A stretch of 64,000 nucleotides of DNA from Alisma plantago-aquatica (taxonomy: Eukaryota; Streptophyta; Magnoliopsida; Alismatales; Alismataceae), in contig OY856414.1 in NCBI GenBank assembly GCA_963693085.1, positions 259,665,001-259,729,000 on the forward strand. The letters are read 5' to 3'. Positions 32,882 through 46,080 of this stretch are shown here, in pieces. A program made the translations under genes and the position numbers. Every line of letters begins with the position of its first letter. The first letter of the stretch is position 1. The notes below the pieces were generated by a model. It made no database searches, was not told where the DNA came from, and saw only the letters and a program-made list of their open reading frames with translations.

Positions 32882-32886
32882 AGGCG
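32882..32886. repeat. Target site duplication AGGCG, left copy (element C)
   Basis: AGGCG precedes the 5' LTR of C and is repeated at 54512-54516 after its 3' LTR. The perfect match across 21.6 kb proves that everything between belongs to one insertion plus a later nested one. Confidence 0.93.
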
Positions 32887-34279
32887 TGTAACATCCCTGA
32901 CTTCGGTTATGTGTTAAACCTAGATTTTTTGCATAATGAGGTTGATTATATGATTGCTCATATATTTTGAAAAGTAATTAAGGCTCAAGAGGAACTTATA
33001 TTTCAATTTTAGTCCTTTTTGAATAATGTTGAAACAATGTTTTGTTAGTTTTGGACTAAAGTGCAAATTACCCAAGTTGAGGGGTTAACTTGCAAATTGT
33101 ACATGATGAAATGTTACTCAGATGTTGAAGCATCATGAGAATAAGTATGATGCAGTGGTATGGCTTTTACAAGCCCGAGTACCAAGAAAGAGATGATTAA
33201 GCAATGCTTGTGCATTAAAGCCTAGTTTTGGTGTAATGTGCAATTTGCCCAAAACCCAGTGTTCAATATGCAAATTACCACATCAAGAGAGTCCCTAATG
33301 TTTCTTGGCATCATGTTGAGCAAATAAAATGAGAGTGGCGTCTCATTTGGATCACTTTGAAGGAGAGAGAATCTTGATATTAAAATAATCAAGATTTAAG
33401 CATAATTGAAACCCTAATTCAATTTAAAGCAAAAATAAATATAATAATTGAAGTACCTTCAACCAAAAACGAAATGGTTGAATTTTCATAAGTGTGAACG
33501 TCCTTGTGCCTTTCAAATGCACGAAAATATCTCAAGTGAGTGGAGAGCCCACTCACATTAGTTAACTAAAAAGTAATATCCACTAAATATGGGATATTAT
33601 TATTATAAGGGTTAAGGTGCTTAATTTGCTTTTCCTTTAATTCAAGGATAATGAAGAGGAATATAAGGAATAGGGAGGTGCCTTTGTATACAAGGGAGAT
33701 AGGAGAGTATGTGGTACTTTTTGGGGAGTTGAAGAATTTCTTTTCAACTTTCTCTCTCCTTGAAATTCCTTTATAAAAACTTCATTTTCCACTCAACCAA
33801 AGACTCTTTTTTGGATTTTCTTTCTTACTTGCTTTGGAAAATCACAAGGGAACTTAGGAGCAACAGGGGCACTAACTAAAACCTGTAGGTAAGTTCCTTA
33901 ATCATCTTCAACCTCAAATTCATGGTGAAAATCACAAATCAATGCTTGATTTCTTCTTTTCTTCAATCAATCTTCAATTCTAGCCATTCCTTTTCACTCA
34001 AAAGCTTGAGGAACGAACCTTGTAGAGTGAGAAATCTTCAACCACCATTAGGAACGTGAAGCTTGAATCTTGGCTTCCACTTTGAAGGCGGGTTATATAA
34101 CTTAAACCCTTGAACAATGTTATTGATTTCATATCTTTATCAATTGTTGATTTCTTCTTTATTTCCAAAATTTTTATTTTGGTTGATTGATGAAATCACC
34201 ATGGAAATCACAACAAGTTTTGTGGGTTTTTAGCTTGAATATGATGATATCATCTCGAGCACACACCTCAATCAATATC

Positions 34280-35050
34280 CTAGGCAAACGGTTTCAAAAA
34301 AATTGGGACCAATCGGTTTCAATTGAATTGGTCAAACCGTTTCATCAAACCGTTTGAAACCAAATGGTTTCAAACCGTTTGCAGTGGTTGACCATAGTTG
34401 ATCATTTAGAGGTATAAGCTGATGTAATTGGATGATTGATCCAATGGTTTCTTTTGGTTTGATCTCATTGGTTTCAAATATAATTGAATCATCAATTGAA
34501 AACCCTAATCTAATCGGGTTGAAGTATCAAAACCCTAATCAATTGGTTGATTGAGAACCTATTTGGTCCATTTGGTTTCAAGGACATTTGGACCAAACGG
34601 TCTTGAGACCATTTGATTCCAAATGGTCTTGAAATAGTTTGACATCAAACGGTCTCAAACCGTTTGGAGGTTCAACCGGTTTCTAAGTTGAGTCAACTTA
34701 TTGATTTCAAAAGTGGATAGGTCCATTCAATTTCAAGTATAACTACTCAAACGATTTTAAGGGCTAAGTGCCCAGATGGCTTCAAACCATTTCGAGGGTT
34801 TAAGAGTCAAATCAATTGAAGGATGAATGGGTTCATGAATGAATAAATAACTAATGGTTACAATTGAATGATCAAATTGATGGATAGTTCAATGTTGAAA
34901 CCTTGAATCGATTTGATTGAAGAGAACCCTAACTAATCCTTTCAGTTTTCAAGATGATTTGGATCAAATGGTCTTGAGACCATTTGAGTCCAAACGGTCT
35001 TGAAACTGTTTGGAATCAAACGGTTTCAAAACCGTATGATGGTTTAAGGG
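34280..35050 (+). repeat. Self-complementary AAACGGT motif array in the C 5' LTR
   Basis: Repeated forms of AAACCGTTTGAAACC, CAAACGGTCTTGAGACC and similar. Local palindromes are centred on GGTCTTGAGACC or TTTCAAACC. Many have TG or CA where another copy has CG. Equivalent to 17080-18150 (B) and 40220-40990 (C 3' LTR). Confidence 0.8.
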
Positions 35051-35449
35051 GTCAAACCGATTGAAGATTTCAAAGGTCAAAAATCAATTGGAGTTCAATA
35101 TACCCTAAATCGGTTGGAGATTTAAGGTGAAGATAAATCAATTGATATCTTGATTGATGATGATAATTATCAAACATATGTACAATGTTTGTATTCCTAA
35201 GGTACTTAATGAGTATGAATATTTAAAGGGGTTAACCTTTGGTACTTATGGAAACAATGACTCAATATACAATGCTAACCCTATATGTATAAATTTGAAT
35301 ACATGATTGACTCAATCTGATCAAGATTGGTGTAATGAATGTCCTAGAGAGGATAAGAGAGACAATTACATACATGTATATTGATCATGTACTAATTAAG
35401 CCCTAACACATTCAAATGAATGGGATACCTTATTAGGGTATGATCCTTG

Positions 35450-35860
35450 ATAAAGAGATCATAAAACCCTAATTGAGGTGATTGATGAACCCAAACCCTA
35501 ATTTAGGGCAATTCTGAGTGAAACCCTAATCTAGGGGATGATGCGATTCTAATTAAGGGTAATGTTATTAGAAACCCTAATTTAGGATATTTTAAAAATA
35601 AACCCTAATTGGATGTAAATAATAAACCCTAACCCTAATTTGGGTATTGGGATATGAGAAACCCTAATTTGAAGAAAATAATACATCCTAACCTTGATTT
35701 AGTTAATGAATGTGAGAAATTCTAATTGGGATGAATAGTAAATCCTAATTATGGATAATTGAATGTAAACCCTAATTGGGATGAATAGTAAACCCTAATT
35801 GAGGAGGAATCCTAATTGAGATGAATTTGTGAGATCCTAACCCTAATCAGGGAATAATGA
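35450..35860 (+). repeat. Telo-box-like motif array in the C 5' LTR
   Basis: At least nine AAACCCTAA or longer (AAACCCTAACCCTAATT near 35623), with spacers of 15-45 bp. It includes inverted pairs such as AAACCCTAATTTAGG. Equivalent arrays are in the other B/C LTRs. Confidence 0.8.
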
Positions 35861-37689
35861 TGCTACCCTTATATTGCATGGTGCTAAATTATATAATTGT
35901 TACCATGTGTACTAACCGTGCATGTTTCATGAAATGATAAGCATAGTCAGGTAGGAGCTATGATATTTTATTTAGTGCTTTATGGGCCTTATGAGACATA
36001 ATATACTTTGTTGCCTAGTGAGAGGTAACAAGAGAAGAAATGGGACTTTTGAGCCATGTGAGATACTTATTATACAAGTATCATGTTTACCTTGGTCAGA
36101 TGACCTGAAGGTATTAGTTACCTGATAATTGGTAACAATTGTTCTATGTTGAACTGAGGGTTGGTATACCCATTTTCTATAATCATGGTAATGAGTTTGT
36201 GAAAGATTGAGAATGCTCTTGATGAGACGAGGGACTAAGATCCCAATATGTTTTTAAAGTTGAATAGAACTTGATGAAAGTATTACACTCTTTTTACAAC
36301 ATCTATTATAATAATTGTTGTTTGAAAACATGATTGATGCTAAAAGGAATATGATAATGCACTTAATTAATCAAGTGATATCATATAATGTAGTTTCCCT
36401 GACAACAGATCCATCACCGTTAGAATTTGCTGAATGGTAAAACGAGTTTAACTCGGCATGCATATTTTTGAATATGTGGGGTAATTGGGAAATTATATCC
36501 TTATGCCCCATAGGAATGGTTGTGGGCTATCTCCTATGTATGAGATTGGTTTCAGACCATACCCTAATAAGAGTATGGGTACGGGCCAAGACTCCATGAT
36601 ACGATACCAGGCATTGGCTACAGGCCATAACCCTGAAGAGAGTATATGTTGTGGGCTATAACTCTATAACGAAGATGCCATTATACCTGGCAAGCAGTTT
36701 TGCAGTTTGACACGTGATGTCTCTGCCAGATAATCTCGTACTGACCAAGAAGGATGAGGTCTTGGAGTCCCGCTCTTCCATTGACCTTGTGTGGTACTGA
36801 TGCTTTACGTAATCGTGGTCAGTTAGAGTATGAATGGTATACTTCATCTCTTCATGGCATTAATTCAGAATGTTTGTAAAACGTAATCAGCCATGTAGCG
36901 TATTTGTTTAAGGTTGAAATATGAGAATCATTGGCTGATGATACCTTGATCAGCATGCTCTAGATGAATAAAGGTTATGTATGTTCTTCGAATCCTTATT
37001 GGATAAGTGACATTCTACTTTATCAAGTTATAACTGATATGCTTTGAATAAGAATATTGCTCTAAATCTATTTTGACATTGAATTATCTACTGCTAAAAT
37101 ATATATAATTTCTCTATTCAGTTTTATTCTAATTAAACAACAATAATAATGTTTTTGGCAGAGAGTTATATCTCTCGCTGGGACATGGGTCTCACTCTGT
37201 TGGTCACCAACATTTTTAGGTGGACGTGGACGAGGAGGCAGAAACCCTTTAGTAGGTGAAGGACAACAGTAGAAGCAGCAGTAGTGTACATCAGTGATTT
37301 TCTCAGGCGGAGACACTAGCTGTCAAGTCTTATATATGTGTAGATAGAGTCCTATGTGTCATCTCTGTACTCTCAGGTCCTTGGAGTCAATAGTTAATTT
37401 AATGAAATGATCTGAGATTTTGGCTTGATGCTCAATGTTTTTAGACTTCATGTATATAGTTTTAACAGGGCAGTTGATGCTTGTAACCTTGAGAAGGAAT
37501 GGTACAAGAGATGTACTTGTTAACCAGAATGTAATTGAATTACCTTGGTTCTTTTTGAAAGGGTTTTCCAATGTATGGATCTCTTTGTGAAATGGTTTTA
37601 ATTTTTTGTGATTTCTAGTAATCCGCTGTGAATGATATGCTTCCGCTTATTTGATTAGGTTAATTATGATTTGTATGCCACAAGTTTAG

Positions 37690-37708
37690 TGGTATCAGAG
37701 CTCTAGGT
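37690..37708 (+). other. Primer binding site of element C
   Basis: TGGTATCAGAGCTCTAGGT, seven bases after the LTR end. It is identical to the site of element B. Confidence 0.9.
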
Positions 37709-37803
37709 TCGCTGAGTCTACAGAGAGATAGGGCTAAGGTTGTTGAGTCTGTTCTAGTGTCTTCCAATTTATCTGATAGTGTCTTCTGCTCATATAGGAG
37801 AAG

Positions 37804-38769
37804 ATGAACTTGAAGATGTCTGGATCGCACGAGGAACACACTACTGAGAAGCTTACACAGATATATATAGATGAGATAGTGCGTTTACACGGGGTTCCAA
37901 CTTATATTGTTTCTGATAGATGTCCCCAGTTCACGAGTAATTTTTGGGAACGACTCCATAAAGCTTTGGGTACACAGTTAAAGTTTAGTACAACCTTTCA
38001 CCCCTAGATAGATGGACAGTCTGAAAGGACCATACAAACCTTGGAGGACTTGCTTAGGGCATGTATCCTTCAATTTGTAGGAAGTTGGGATCTACATCTG
38101 AGCTTGATAGAATTTGCTTATAATAATAGCTATCAGCACAGTATTGACATGGCACCATATGAAGCATTATATGGTAGATGTTGTAGATCTTTGTTATGTT
38201 GATATGAAACAGGGGAATATCAACTTTTGGGTCCTGAGCCAGTGCAACAAACAACTGAGAATATTAAAGTAATACAACAACAGTTAAAGACTACACAGGT
38301 TAGACAGAAGTCATACGCCGACAAATGGTAGAGACCTTTAGAATTCCAAGTTGGAGACATAGTATATCTCAAGGTCTCACCTTGGAAAGGTGTTCTCAAA
38401 TTTGGAAGGAAAGGAAAGTTATCTCCTAGATTTATGGGGCCTTATCCAATCATTGAACGGACTGGAAAGGTAGATTATAAGATGGAGTTACCACCTGAGC
38501 TGCATAAGTTGCATCTAGTGTTCCATATCTCCATGTTGAGAAAGTGTCATCCTGTCATAGAGTTAGTTCTTCAACCTGTGGAGGTAGAACTAAATGATGA
38601 TATATCATATGTTCAAGGACCTATGATGATCCTTGATAGAAGAATCAAAAAGCTAAAAAAGAAAGACATATGTCTTGTAAAAGTTCTCTGGCATCATCGT
38701 GGCATTGAAGAAGCTACGTGGGAACTAGAGGAAGAGATGAGGAGGAAGTACCCTTCTCTTTTCTCTTAA
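37804..38769 (+). pseudogene. Gag-start/integrase fusion relic and pol C-terminus of element C
   Basis: From ATG 37804 the frame reads [20 protein letters not shown]: the first dozen residues are the gag start (compare MCGSHEEH in B) and what follows is integrase ([17 protein letters not shown] in B). Roughly 3.5 kb of gag-pol is therefore deleted in frame, at a short ACAC/ACT microhomology near 37840. The fused frame runs 67 codons through [18 protein letters not shown] to a TAG (38005-38007). Further stops follow, then an open stretch 38434-38769 with GPYPIIERTGKVDYKMELP, VFHISMLRK and LVKVLWHHRGIEEATWELEE, the typical end of a Gypsy integrase. The motifs fit Tekay/Del-like chromoviruses. 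Confidence 0.88.
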
Positions 38770-38803
38770 TGTTTTCGTTGTTGATTTCGAGGACGAAATC
38801 CCT

Positions 38804-38820
38804 ATTAGGGGTGGATAATT
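38804..38820 (+). other. Polypurine tract region of element C
   Basis: ATTAGGGGTGGATAATT ends directly at the 3' LTR start (38821), preceded by the common Gypsy sequence GAGGACGAAAT. Confidence 0.7.
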
Positions 38821-41800
38821 TGTAACATCGGTTATGTGTTAACCCTAGATGTTTTTATTAATGAGGTTGATTATATGCTTGCTCATATATTTTGAAAAGT
38901 AATTAACGCTCAAGAGGAACTTATATTTCAATTTTAGTCCTTTTTGAATAATGTTGAAATAATGTTTTGTTAGTTTTGGACTAAAGTGCAAATTACCCAA
39001 GTTGAGGGGGTTAACTGGAAAATTATACATGATAAAATGTTCCTCAGATGTTGAAGCATCATGAGAATGAGTATGATGCAGTGGTATGGCTTTTACAAGC
39101 TTGAGTACCAAGAAAGAGCTTATTAAGCAATGTTTGTGCATTAAAGCCTAGTTTTTGTGTAATGTGCAATTTTCCCAAAACCCAGGGTTCAATATGCAAA
39201 TTACCACTTCAAGAGAGTCCCTAATGTTTCTTGGAATCATGTAGAGCAAATAAAATGAGAGGGGAATCTCATTTGTATCACTTTGAAGGAGAGAGAATCT
39301 TGATATTAAAATAATCAAGATTTAAGCATAATTGAAACCCTAATTCAATTTACTGCAAAAAAAAATATAATAATTGAATTACCTTCAAAAAAAAATGAAA
39401 TGGTTGAATTTGAATAAGTTTTAACGTCCTTGTGCCTTTCAAAGGCAGGAAAATATCTCAAGTGAGTGGAGAGCCCACTCACATTAGTTAACTAAAAAGT
39501 AATATCCACTAAATATGGGATATTATTATTATAACGGTTAAGGTGCTTAATTTGCTTTTCCTTTAATTCAAGCATAATGAAGAGTAATATAAGGCAAAGG
39601 GATGTTCCTTAATATACAAGGGAGAGAGGAGAGTATGTGTCACTTTTTGGGGAGTTGAAGAATTTCTTTTCAACTTTCTCTCTCCTTGAAATTCCTTTAT
39701 AAAAACTTCATTTTCCACTCAACGAAAGACTCTTTTTCAGATTTTCTTTCTTCCTTGCTTTGTAAAAGCACAAGGGAACTTAGGATCAATAGGGGAACGA
39801 ACTAAAACCTGTAGGTAAGCTCCTTAATTATCTTCAACCTCGAATTCATGGTGAAAATCACAAATCAATGCTTGATTTTTTCTTTTCTTCAATCAATCTT
39901 CAATTCTAGCCAATGTTTTTCACTCAAAAGCTTGAGGAACGAACCTTGGGGAGTGAGAAAGCTTCAAACACCATTATTAACGTGAATCTTGAAGCTTGGA
40001 TTCCACTTTGAAGGTGGGTTATATAACATAAACCCTTGAACATTGTTATTGATTTCATATCTTTATCAATTGTTGATTTCTTCTTTATTTCCAAAATTTT
40101 AATTTGGTTGATTGATGAAATCACCATGGAAATCATAGAAAGTTTCATGGGTTTGTAGCTTGAAGATGATGATGTCATATCAAGCACACACCTCAATAAA
40201 TATCCTAGGAAAATGGTTTCAAAAAAATTGGGACCAATTGGTTTCAATTGAATTGGTCAAACGGTTTCATCAAACCATTTGAAACCAAATAGTTTCCGAC
40301 TATTTGGAGTGGTTGACCATAGTTGACCATTTAGAGGTATATTATGATGTAATTGGATGATTGATCCAATGGTTTCTTTTGGTTTGATCTCATTGGTTTC
40401 AAATATAATTGAATCATCAATTGAAAACCCTAATCTAATCAGGTTGAAGTATCAAAACCCTAATCAATTGGTTGATTGAGAACCTAATTGGTCCATTCGG
40501 TTTCAAGGACATTTGGACCAAATGGTCTTGAGACTTTTTGATTCGAAAAGGTCTTGAAACCGTTTGGCATCAAACGGTATCAAACCTTTTGGAGGTTCAA
40601 TCTGTTTCTAAGTTGAGTCAACCAATCGATTTCAAAAGTGGATAGGTCCATTCGATTTCAAGTATAACTGCTCAAACGATTTTAAGGGCTTAGTGCCCAA
40701 ATGGTTTCAAACCATTTGGACGGTTGAAGAGTCAAATCAATTGAAGGATGAATGGGTTTATGAATGAATAAAGAACTAATGGTTACAATTGAATGATCAA
40801 ATTGAGGGATAGTTCAATGTTGAAACCCTGAATCGATTTGATTGAAGAGAACCCTAACTATTCCTTTCAGTTTTCAAGATGATTTGGACCAAATGGTCTT
40901 GAGACCATTTGAGGCCAAACGGTCTTGAAACTGTTTGGAATCAAATGGTTTCAAAACCATTTGATGGTTTAAGGGGTCAAACTGATTGAAGATTTCAAAG
41001 GTCAAAAATCGATTGGAGTTCAATATACCCTAAATCGGTTGGAGATTTAAGGTGAAGATAAATCAATGATTTCTAGATTGATGATGATAATTATCAAACA
41101 TATGTACAATGTTTGTATTCCTAAGGTACTTAATGAGTAAGAATATTTAAAGGGGTTAACCTTTGGTACTTATGTTAACAATGACTCAATATACAATGCT
41201 AACCCTATATGTATAAATTTGAATACATGATTGACTCAATCTGATCAAGATCGGAGTAATGAATGTCCTAGAGAGGATAAGAGAGAGAATTACATACATG
41301 TATAGTGATCATGTACTAATTAAGACCTAACACATTCAAATGAATGGGATACCTAATTAGGGTATGATCCTTGATAAAGAGATCATAAAACCCTAATTGA
41401 GGTGATTGATGAACCCAAACCCTAATTTAGGGCAATTCTGAGTGAAACCCTAATCTAGGGGGATGATGTGATTCTAATTAAGGGTAATGTTATTAGAAAC
41501 CCTAATTCAGGGTATTTTAATAATAAACCCTAATTGGATATAAATAATAAACCCTAACCCTAATTTGGGTATTGGTATATGAGAAAACCTAATTTGAAGA
41601 AAATAGTACATCCTAACCTTGATTTAGTTAATGAATGTGAGAAATTCTGATTGGGATGAATACTAAATCCTAATTATGGATAATTGAATGTAAACCCTAA
41701 TTGGGATGAATAGTAAACCCTAATTGAGGAGGAATCCTAATTGAGATGATTTTGGGAGATCCTAACCCTAATAAGGGAATAGTGATACTACCCTTGTATT

Positions 41801-42751
41801 GCATGGTGCTGAATTATATAATTGCTATCATGTGTACTAACCATGCAGGTTTCATGAAATGATAAGCATAGTCAGGTAGGAGCTATGATATTTCATTTAT
41901 TACTTTATGGGCCTTGTGAGCCATAATATACTTTGTTGCCTAGTGAGAGGTAACAAGAGATGAAATGGGCCTTGTGAGCCATGTGAGATACTTATTATAC
42001 AAGTATCATGATTACCTTGGTCAGATGACCTGAAGGTATTAGTTACCTGATAAGTGGTAACAACTATTCTATGTTGAACTGAGGGTTGGAATACCCATTT
42101 TCTATAATCATGGTAATGAGTTTGTGAAAGATTGAGAATTCTCCTGATGAGATGAGGGACTGATATCCCAATATGTTCTTAAAGTTGAACATAACCTGAT
42201 GAAAGTATTACACTCTTTTTACAACATCCATTATAATAATTGTTGTTTGAAAACATGATTGATGCTAAAATAATATGATAATGCACTTAATTAATCAAGT
42301 GATATCATATAATGTAGTTGCCCTGACCACAGATCCATCAACATTAGAATTTGCTGAATGGTGAAATGAGTTTCACTCGGCGTGCATATTTTTGAATATG
42401 TGGGGGTAATTGGGAAATTATATCCTTATGCCCCATAGGAATGGCTGCAGGCTATCTCCTATGTATGGGATTGGTTTCATATCATACCCCAATAAGAGTA
42501 TGGCTATGGGCCATGACTCCATGATATGATACCAGGCATTGGCTACAGGCCATAACCCTGAAGAGAGTATATGTTGCGGGCTATAACTCTATAGCGAAGA
42601 TGCCATTATACTTGGCAAGCTATTTTCCAGTTTGACATGTGATGTCTCTGCCAAATAATCTCGTACTGACTGAGAAGGATGAGGTCTTGGAGTCTGGATC
42701 ATCCATTGACCTTGTTTGGTACTGATGCTTTACGTAATCGTGGTCGGTTAG
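38821..42751 (+). repeat. 3' LTR of element C, first part
   Basis: Colinear with 32887 to about 36823, from TGTAACATCGG to the insertion point of E at GTTAG. It carries the same TATA box (39698-39705), AAACGGT motifs (40220-40990) and telo-box-like array (41370-41780). Confidence 0.93.
42747..42751. repeat. Target site duplication GTTAG, left copy (element E)
   Basis: GTTAG before E and GTTAG at 53652-53656 after it. The uninterrupted site in the C 5' LTR reads CAGTTAGAGTATGAATGG (near 36821), confirming the empty-site structure. Confidence 0.95.
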
Positions 42752-43756
42752 TGTTACAACCCCAATTTTTTGGGTTAATTTGGCGAGAAATGTAATTTCT
42801 CATATTAAAGATATTTGAACAAATAAAGAAATAATTTACTTCAAATAAATGGATTTCATTCACAATAGCCTTGATTGGTTGCTTTGCGGGCTTTATTGGC
42901 TATTGGGCCCAAATAACAATGAAATTCGATTAGTAAATGGATAATTGAATTTTTAAGAAAAGAAATATGTAGAAACCTCTAGAAGGAAAATCCAAAGAGG
43001 ATTTCGTGCCTCTTGGGTTCCTTGGGTACCAAGGCATCCAAGGTTGCAAAAAGAAATCAATACGAAAAGAAAAGATTAAATAAGTATTTTTTTATGAAGA
43101 AAGAAATTGAAAATATTGATGAAATGTGGAAATTAAGTGAAAAGATGTATAATTGAGTTACCCTTTATGGAATTTCGTATCCCAAGGATTTCTTATGATA
43201 AAAGGGGTGCCAATGAGGAAAATAAAAGAGAAATAAAGGGAAATCCTTAAAAAGGAAATATGTTAATAAGAAAGATACAAGATAATGGGTATTAAGCAAA
43301 ATAATTATGGAAAATATTTGGAAATATCTAGAACTGTCATTAATGGCCACAATGGTTTAGATTTCATTTACATGTGTTTACTAATGGAGAGAGAAGTCAA
43401 AATAAAAGGAAATAGAAAAGAAAGGAATAGAGGAATAAGCATGTTGCCATATACATACCAACCACCCTTACACGGTTTGGTGTACATAAAAGATGATAAT
43501 TGATTAGGTATATCAAGTGATATGTTGATTACAAGTACCTATAACAAAGGAGTATGAGGGGAATATCTCTTTCCTTAGTGGGTATTAGGATAAAGAATCA
43601 TCTTTTGCTATCTAAGGAAAGAGAGGAAACGTGAAGATGGGTTAGAGAAGTAACGATGCTTAAACATGATTACTAATTTTTTTCCTTGTTGGATCATGAT
43701 GCACCACGATAAAAGAGGAAAGCTAGTACGTAGGGGAGAGAGAATGCTGGGAGAAA

Positions 43757-43784
43757 TATGTATATATATATATATATGTATATG
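43757..43784 (+). promoter_or_regulatory. (TA)n tract, likely core promoter of the E LTR
   Basis: ATATGTATATATATATATAT and continuing TA steps, followed by GTGACCCCTTGCGTGAG and the GC-rich patch. The 3' LTR has a shorter tract at about 51379-51396. It is also simply a microsatellite, so promoter use is inference from place. Confidence 0.45.
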
Positions 43785-43959
43785 GTGACCCCTTGCGTGA
43801 GACACACATCTCTCATCTTCATGTGTCTTCTTCCTCTGTCGTTTACTCCTTTAACCCTAGGAACGGTTGGTTCAAGCTCAAGCAACACACACTGAGGTTT
43901 CTATTCTTGGCAAGCACTCACCTACAGACTGCTTCGTTGCAACCCTTCTTTGCTCAGAT

Positions 43960-44560
43960 GTGGCACTCGTCACCAGCCAGTCATCAACGCAGGTGATGAA
44001 GAAGATGGAGCAGCCAACCTCACGCAAAGATCCAAGCCATAGGAGAGATGGATGATTAATGGAGGATGAGAGAAATAGGGAGGAAATTTATAGACCTGTA
44101 GTAATGGTAGATGATAGCGAAACTGGGACACGGAGGCACTAGAAGCCTCAGTTTGGCAGGCGTTCAGATCGCCGAAGAGTACCTCCGATGTAGGGAAGAC
44201 GACACCAAGATAGCAGAAACGATATGCTGGTGTCTGTGTGGAGGGAGAGCAGGGAAGACGGCGACCAGATGCGACGGTCCCTGAGTCGGGGGGAAGAAGC
44301 CTTGGGGATGGCATCCTAAGCCATGAGACCTGGCGCCGAGGAACGCGCAACACCAGACACAACATCACACATGTTTTCACGCGGAGAAGACGTACCAGGA
44401 GAGGGACGGGGACGCGATCCAAGTGCCTGGACCGGGTGGCTGGACCGGCCAGTTCAGAGGTATAGTGGGTGGGGTCATCGCCCACTTAACCAACTGGACG
44501 CGGGTTCCAGGTGGCGTGGCCCAATAGGAGGCTACCACATCACCCTGGATGAAGGTAAAA
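43960..44560 (+). other. GC-rich patch in the E LTR
   Basis: Markedly richer in G and C than its surroundings, with a chance 171-codon minus-strand open frame (43970-44485). In the 3' LTR the equivalent frame is broken into two (51586-51786 and 51701-52099), so it is not maintained. Lying just downstream of the (TA)n tract, it is probably transcribed R/U5 sequence. The D LTR has its own, apparently unrelated GC-rich patch at this place. Confidence 0.55.
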
Positions 44561-46063
44561 AGTCTAATCTTTCACAAATTATAGAAAATTCTAAGAGTGT
44601 CCAAAAATAGCAAATCTATATATCAAAATCATCGGAAAAATGAGGGGAATGCAAATAAAATATGTTTGAAGTCTTATTATGCTCCCTGCTCTGAAAAATC
44701 AGGTAATATATATATGATAAGTGAAGATTTATAAATGGAAACCCTAGAGTGGATATTAAACATTTTAATTACATTAAAAGTCCTTGTTTTATGCTCTTAT
44801 ATAATACTATTTAACAAGATGAGATATGAAGGTGATCATGTTAATGGTAGGGTTTCCAATGTGTATAATCATACTTATGAGAACTAGGTTTTAAAACTCA
44901 GATATGGTTAGTGAATGTTAATTGGATCTAAGCGATCATAACAAACATATTTGTGGGATATGTTAATTAGGATTACACATGATGTATGATTGGGACTAAT
45001 AACTCTAAATAAATAATTATGCGATGGAATTAGGGTTTGTACATCTATTACTTAACCAAACCCTAATACCCTAGATTAGGATCGATTAATGTTTACTTGG
45101 AATAATATGTGATGGTGACAATTTAGGATTTACATACATGCAGATTAAACGATCGTTTGCTTGGTTTGCTTGCTCAACTGGTTGCTTGAATCTACTCGAA
45201 GTATAACTGTATATTATGCATGGAAAAAGTATGTGGTTACGCTTATGACTATACCGAATAGTTTCCCAAGGATTTTATCGACGTTTCCCTCAATGCATGA
45301 ATTAACTGTTGGATGTCTATTTATTTCATGCAACTATAAAGTGACTATGACTATCACTGTAAATGAGTATATATAACTGGCTAGATCCGGGTCCACCTCT
45401 ATTGCTTTGAAAAGGCTAAGAAAAAGGGGTAATCCTAGAGCAAGGTCTAGGTTACCGAGAGTTAGAAACTGGGCTACCTACGTGTAGTACCATGAGACTC
45501 ATTAGTCTGCAATGAGTTAAGGAGTGGGCCACTTACGAGTAATGCCATGTGACTCAACCCTAGAAATTGGTTCACTTATAGGTGGACCATGAGGGGTTTA
45601 ATGGGGACAACATAGAGGATAGGGTATTCTTGGATTGCGGAGTTATATCTAAAATGTAATCTTGGTTGTTAAATGATTAATTGAATGATTACATTGTTAA
45701 CGTAATTACATGATTATTGTTTTTCCCCACATACCAGCTTCGGCTGACTGACGTTTTGTTTGTCGGCGTTTTAGGGACAATCCAAAAGGACAAACATTAA
45801 ATCATCACATTGTGAAATACATGAAGAAAAAAAATGCAAGGAGGATTAGTTAGCGTAGAATCATTAAGTGGATAGAAGTTAGAAATCCAAAATTTCAAAA
45901 GGTATGCAAAGTTTATTTTCTTACAGCTTTTTAGTATAGTATGTTAAAATTTGATAATTATTCTTGGTTAATTGCCGAACCTTTGATCCGGAAGTCATGG
46001 GTGTGGCTTCAACCTCTCAGTCTCCCTTAATTGGGGGTTATCGAGAGGTGGGGTCGTAACATT

Positions 46064-46080
46064 TGGTATCAGAGCATAGG
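46064..46080 (+). other. Primer binding site of element E
   Basis: TGGTATCAGAGCATAGG, two bases after the LTR end. It is identical to D. Confidence 0.9.

Larger units (their letters stand above)
32887..37682 (+). repeat. 5' LTR of element C (4796 bp)
   Basis: Contains TATAAAAA at 33772-33779, self-complementary AAACGGT motifs (34280-35050), telo-box-like motifs AAACCCTAA (about 33410, 34500-34540, 35450-35860), and AT-rich sequence to the GCCACA end. It is colinear with the B LTR (reverse strand) and with the split 3' LTR. Confidence 0.92.
42752..46061 (+). repeat. 5' LTR of element E (3310 bp)
   Basis: Starts TGTTACAACCCCAATTTTTTG and ends GGGGTCGTAACA, two bases before the primer site. 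It contains a (TA)n TATA-like promoter (43757-43784), a GC-rich patch (about 43960-44560), telo-box-like motifs near 45035-45070, and diverged GGTAGCC-type repeats (45470-45600). Confidence 0.92.

Noticed and set aside
43285..43503. 72-codon frame identical in both E LTRs (also 50904-51122)
   Set aside because: Identity follows from LTR similarity; composition is low-complexity Lys/Asn/Arg-rich and no domain is recognisable.
43970..44485. 171-codon minus-strand open frame in the GC-rich patch of the E 5' LTR
   Set aside because: The same position in the 3' LTR is split into two frames despite about 98% identity, and D has no counterpart, so the frame is not maintained.
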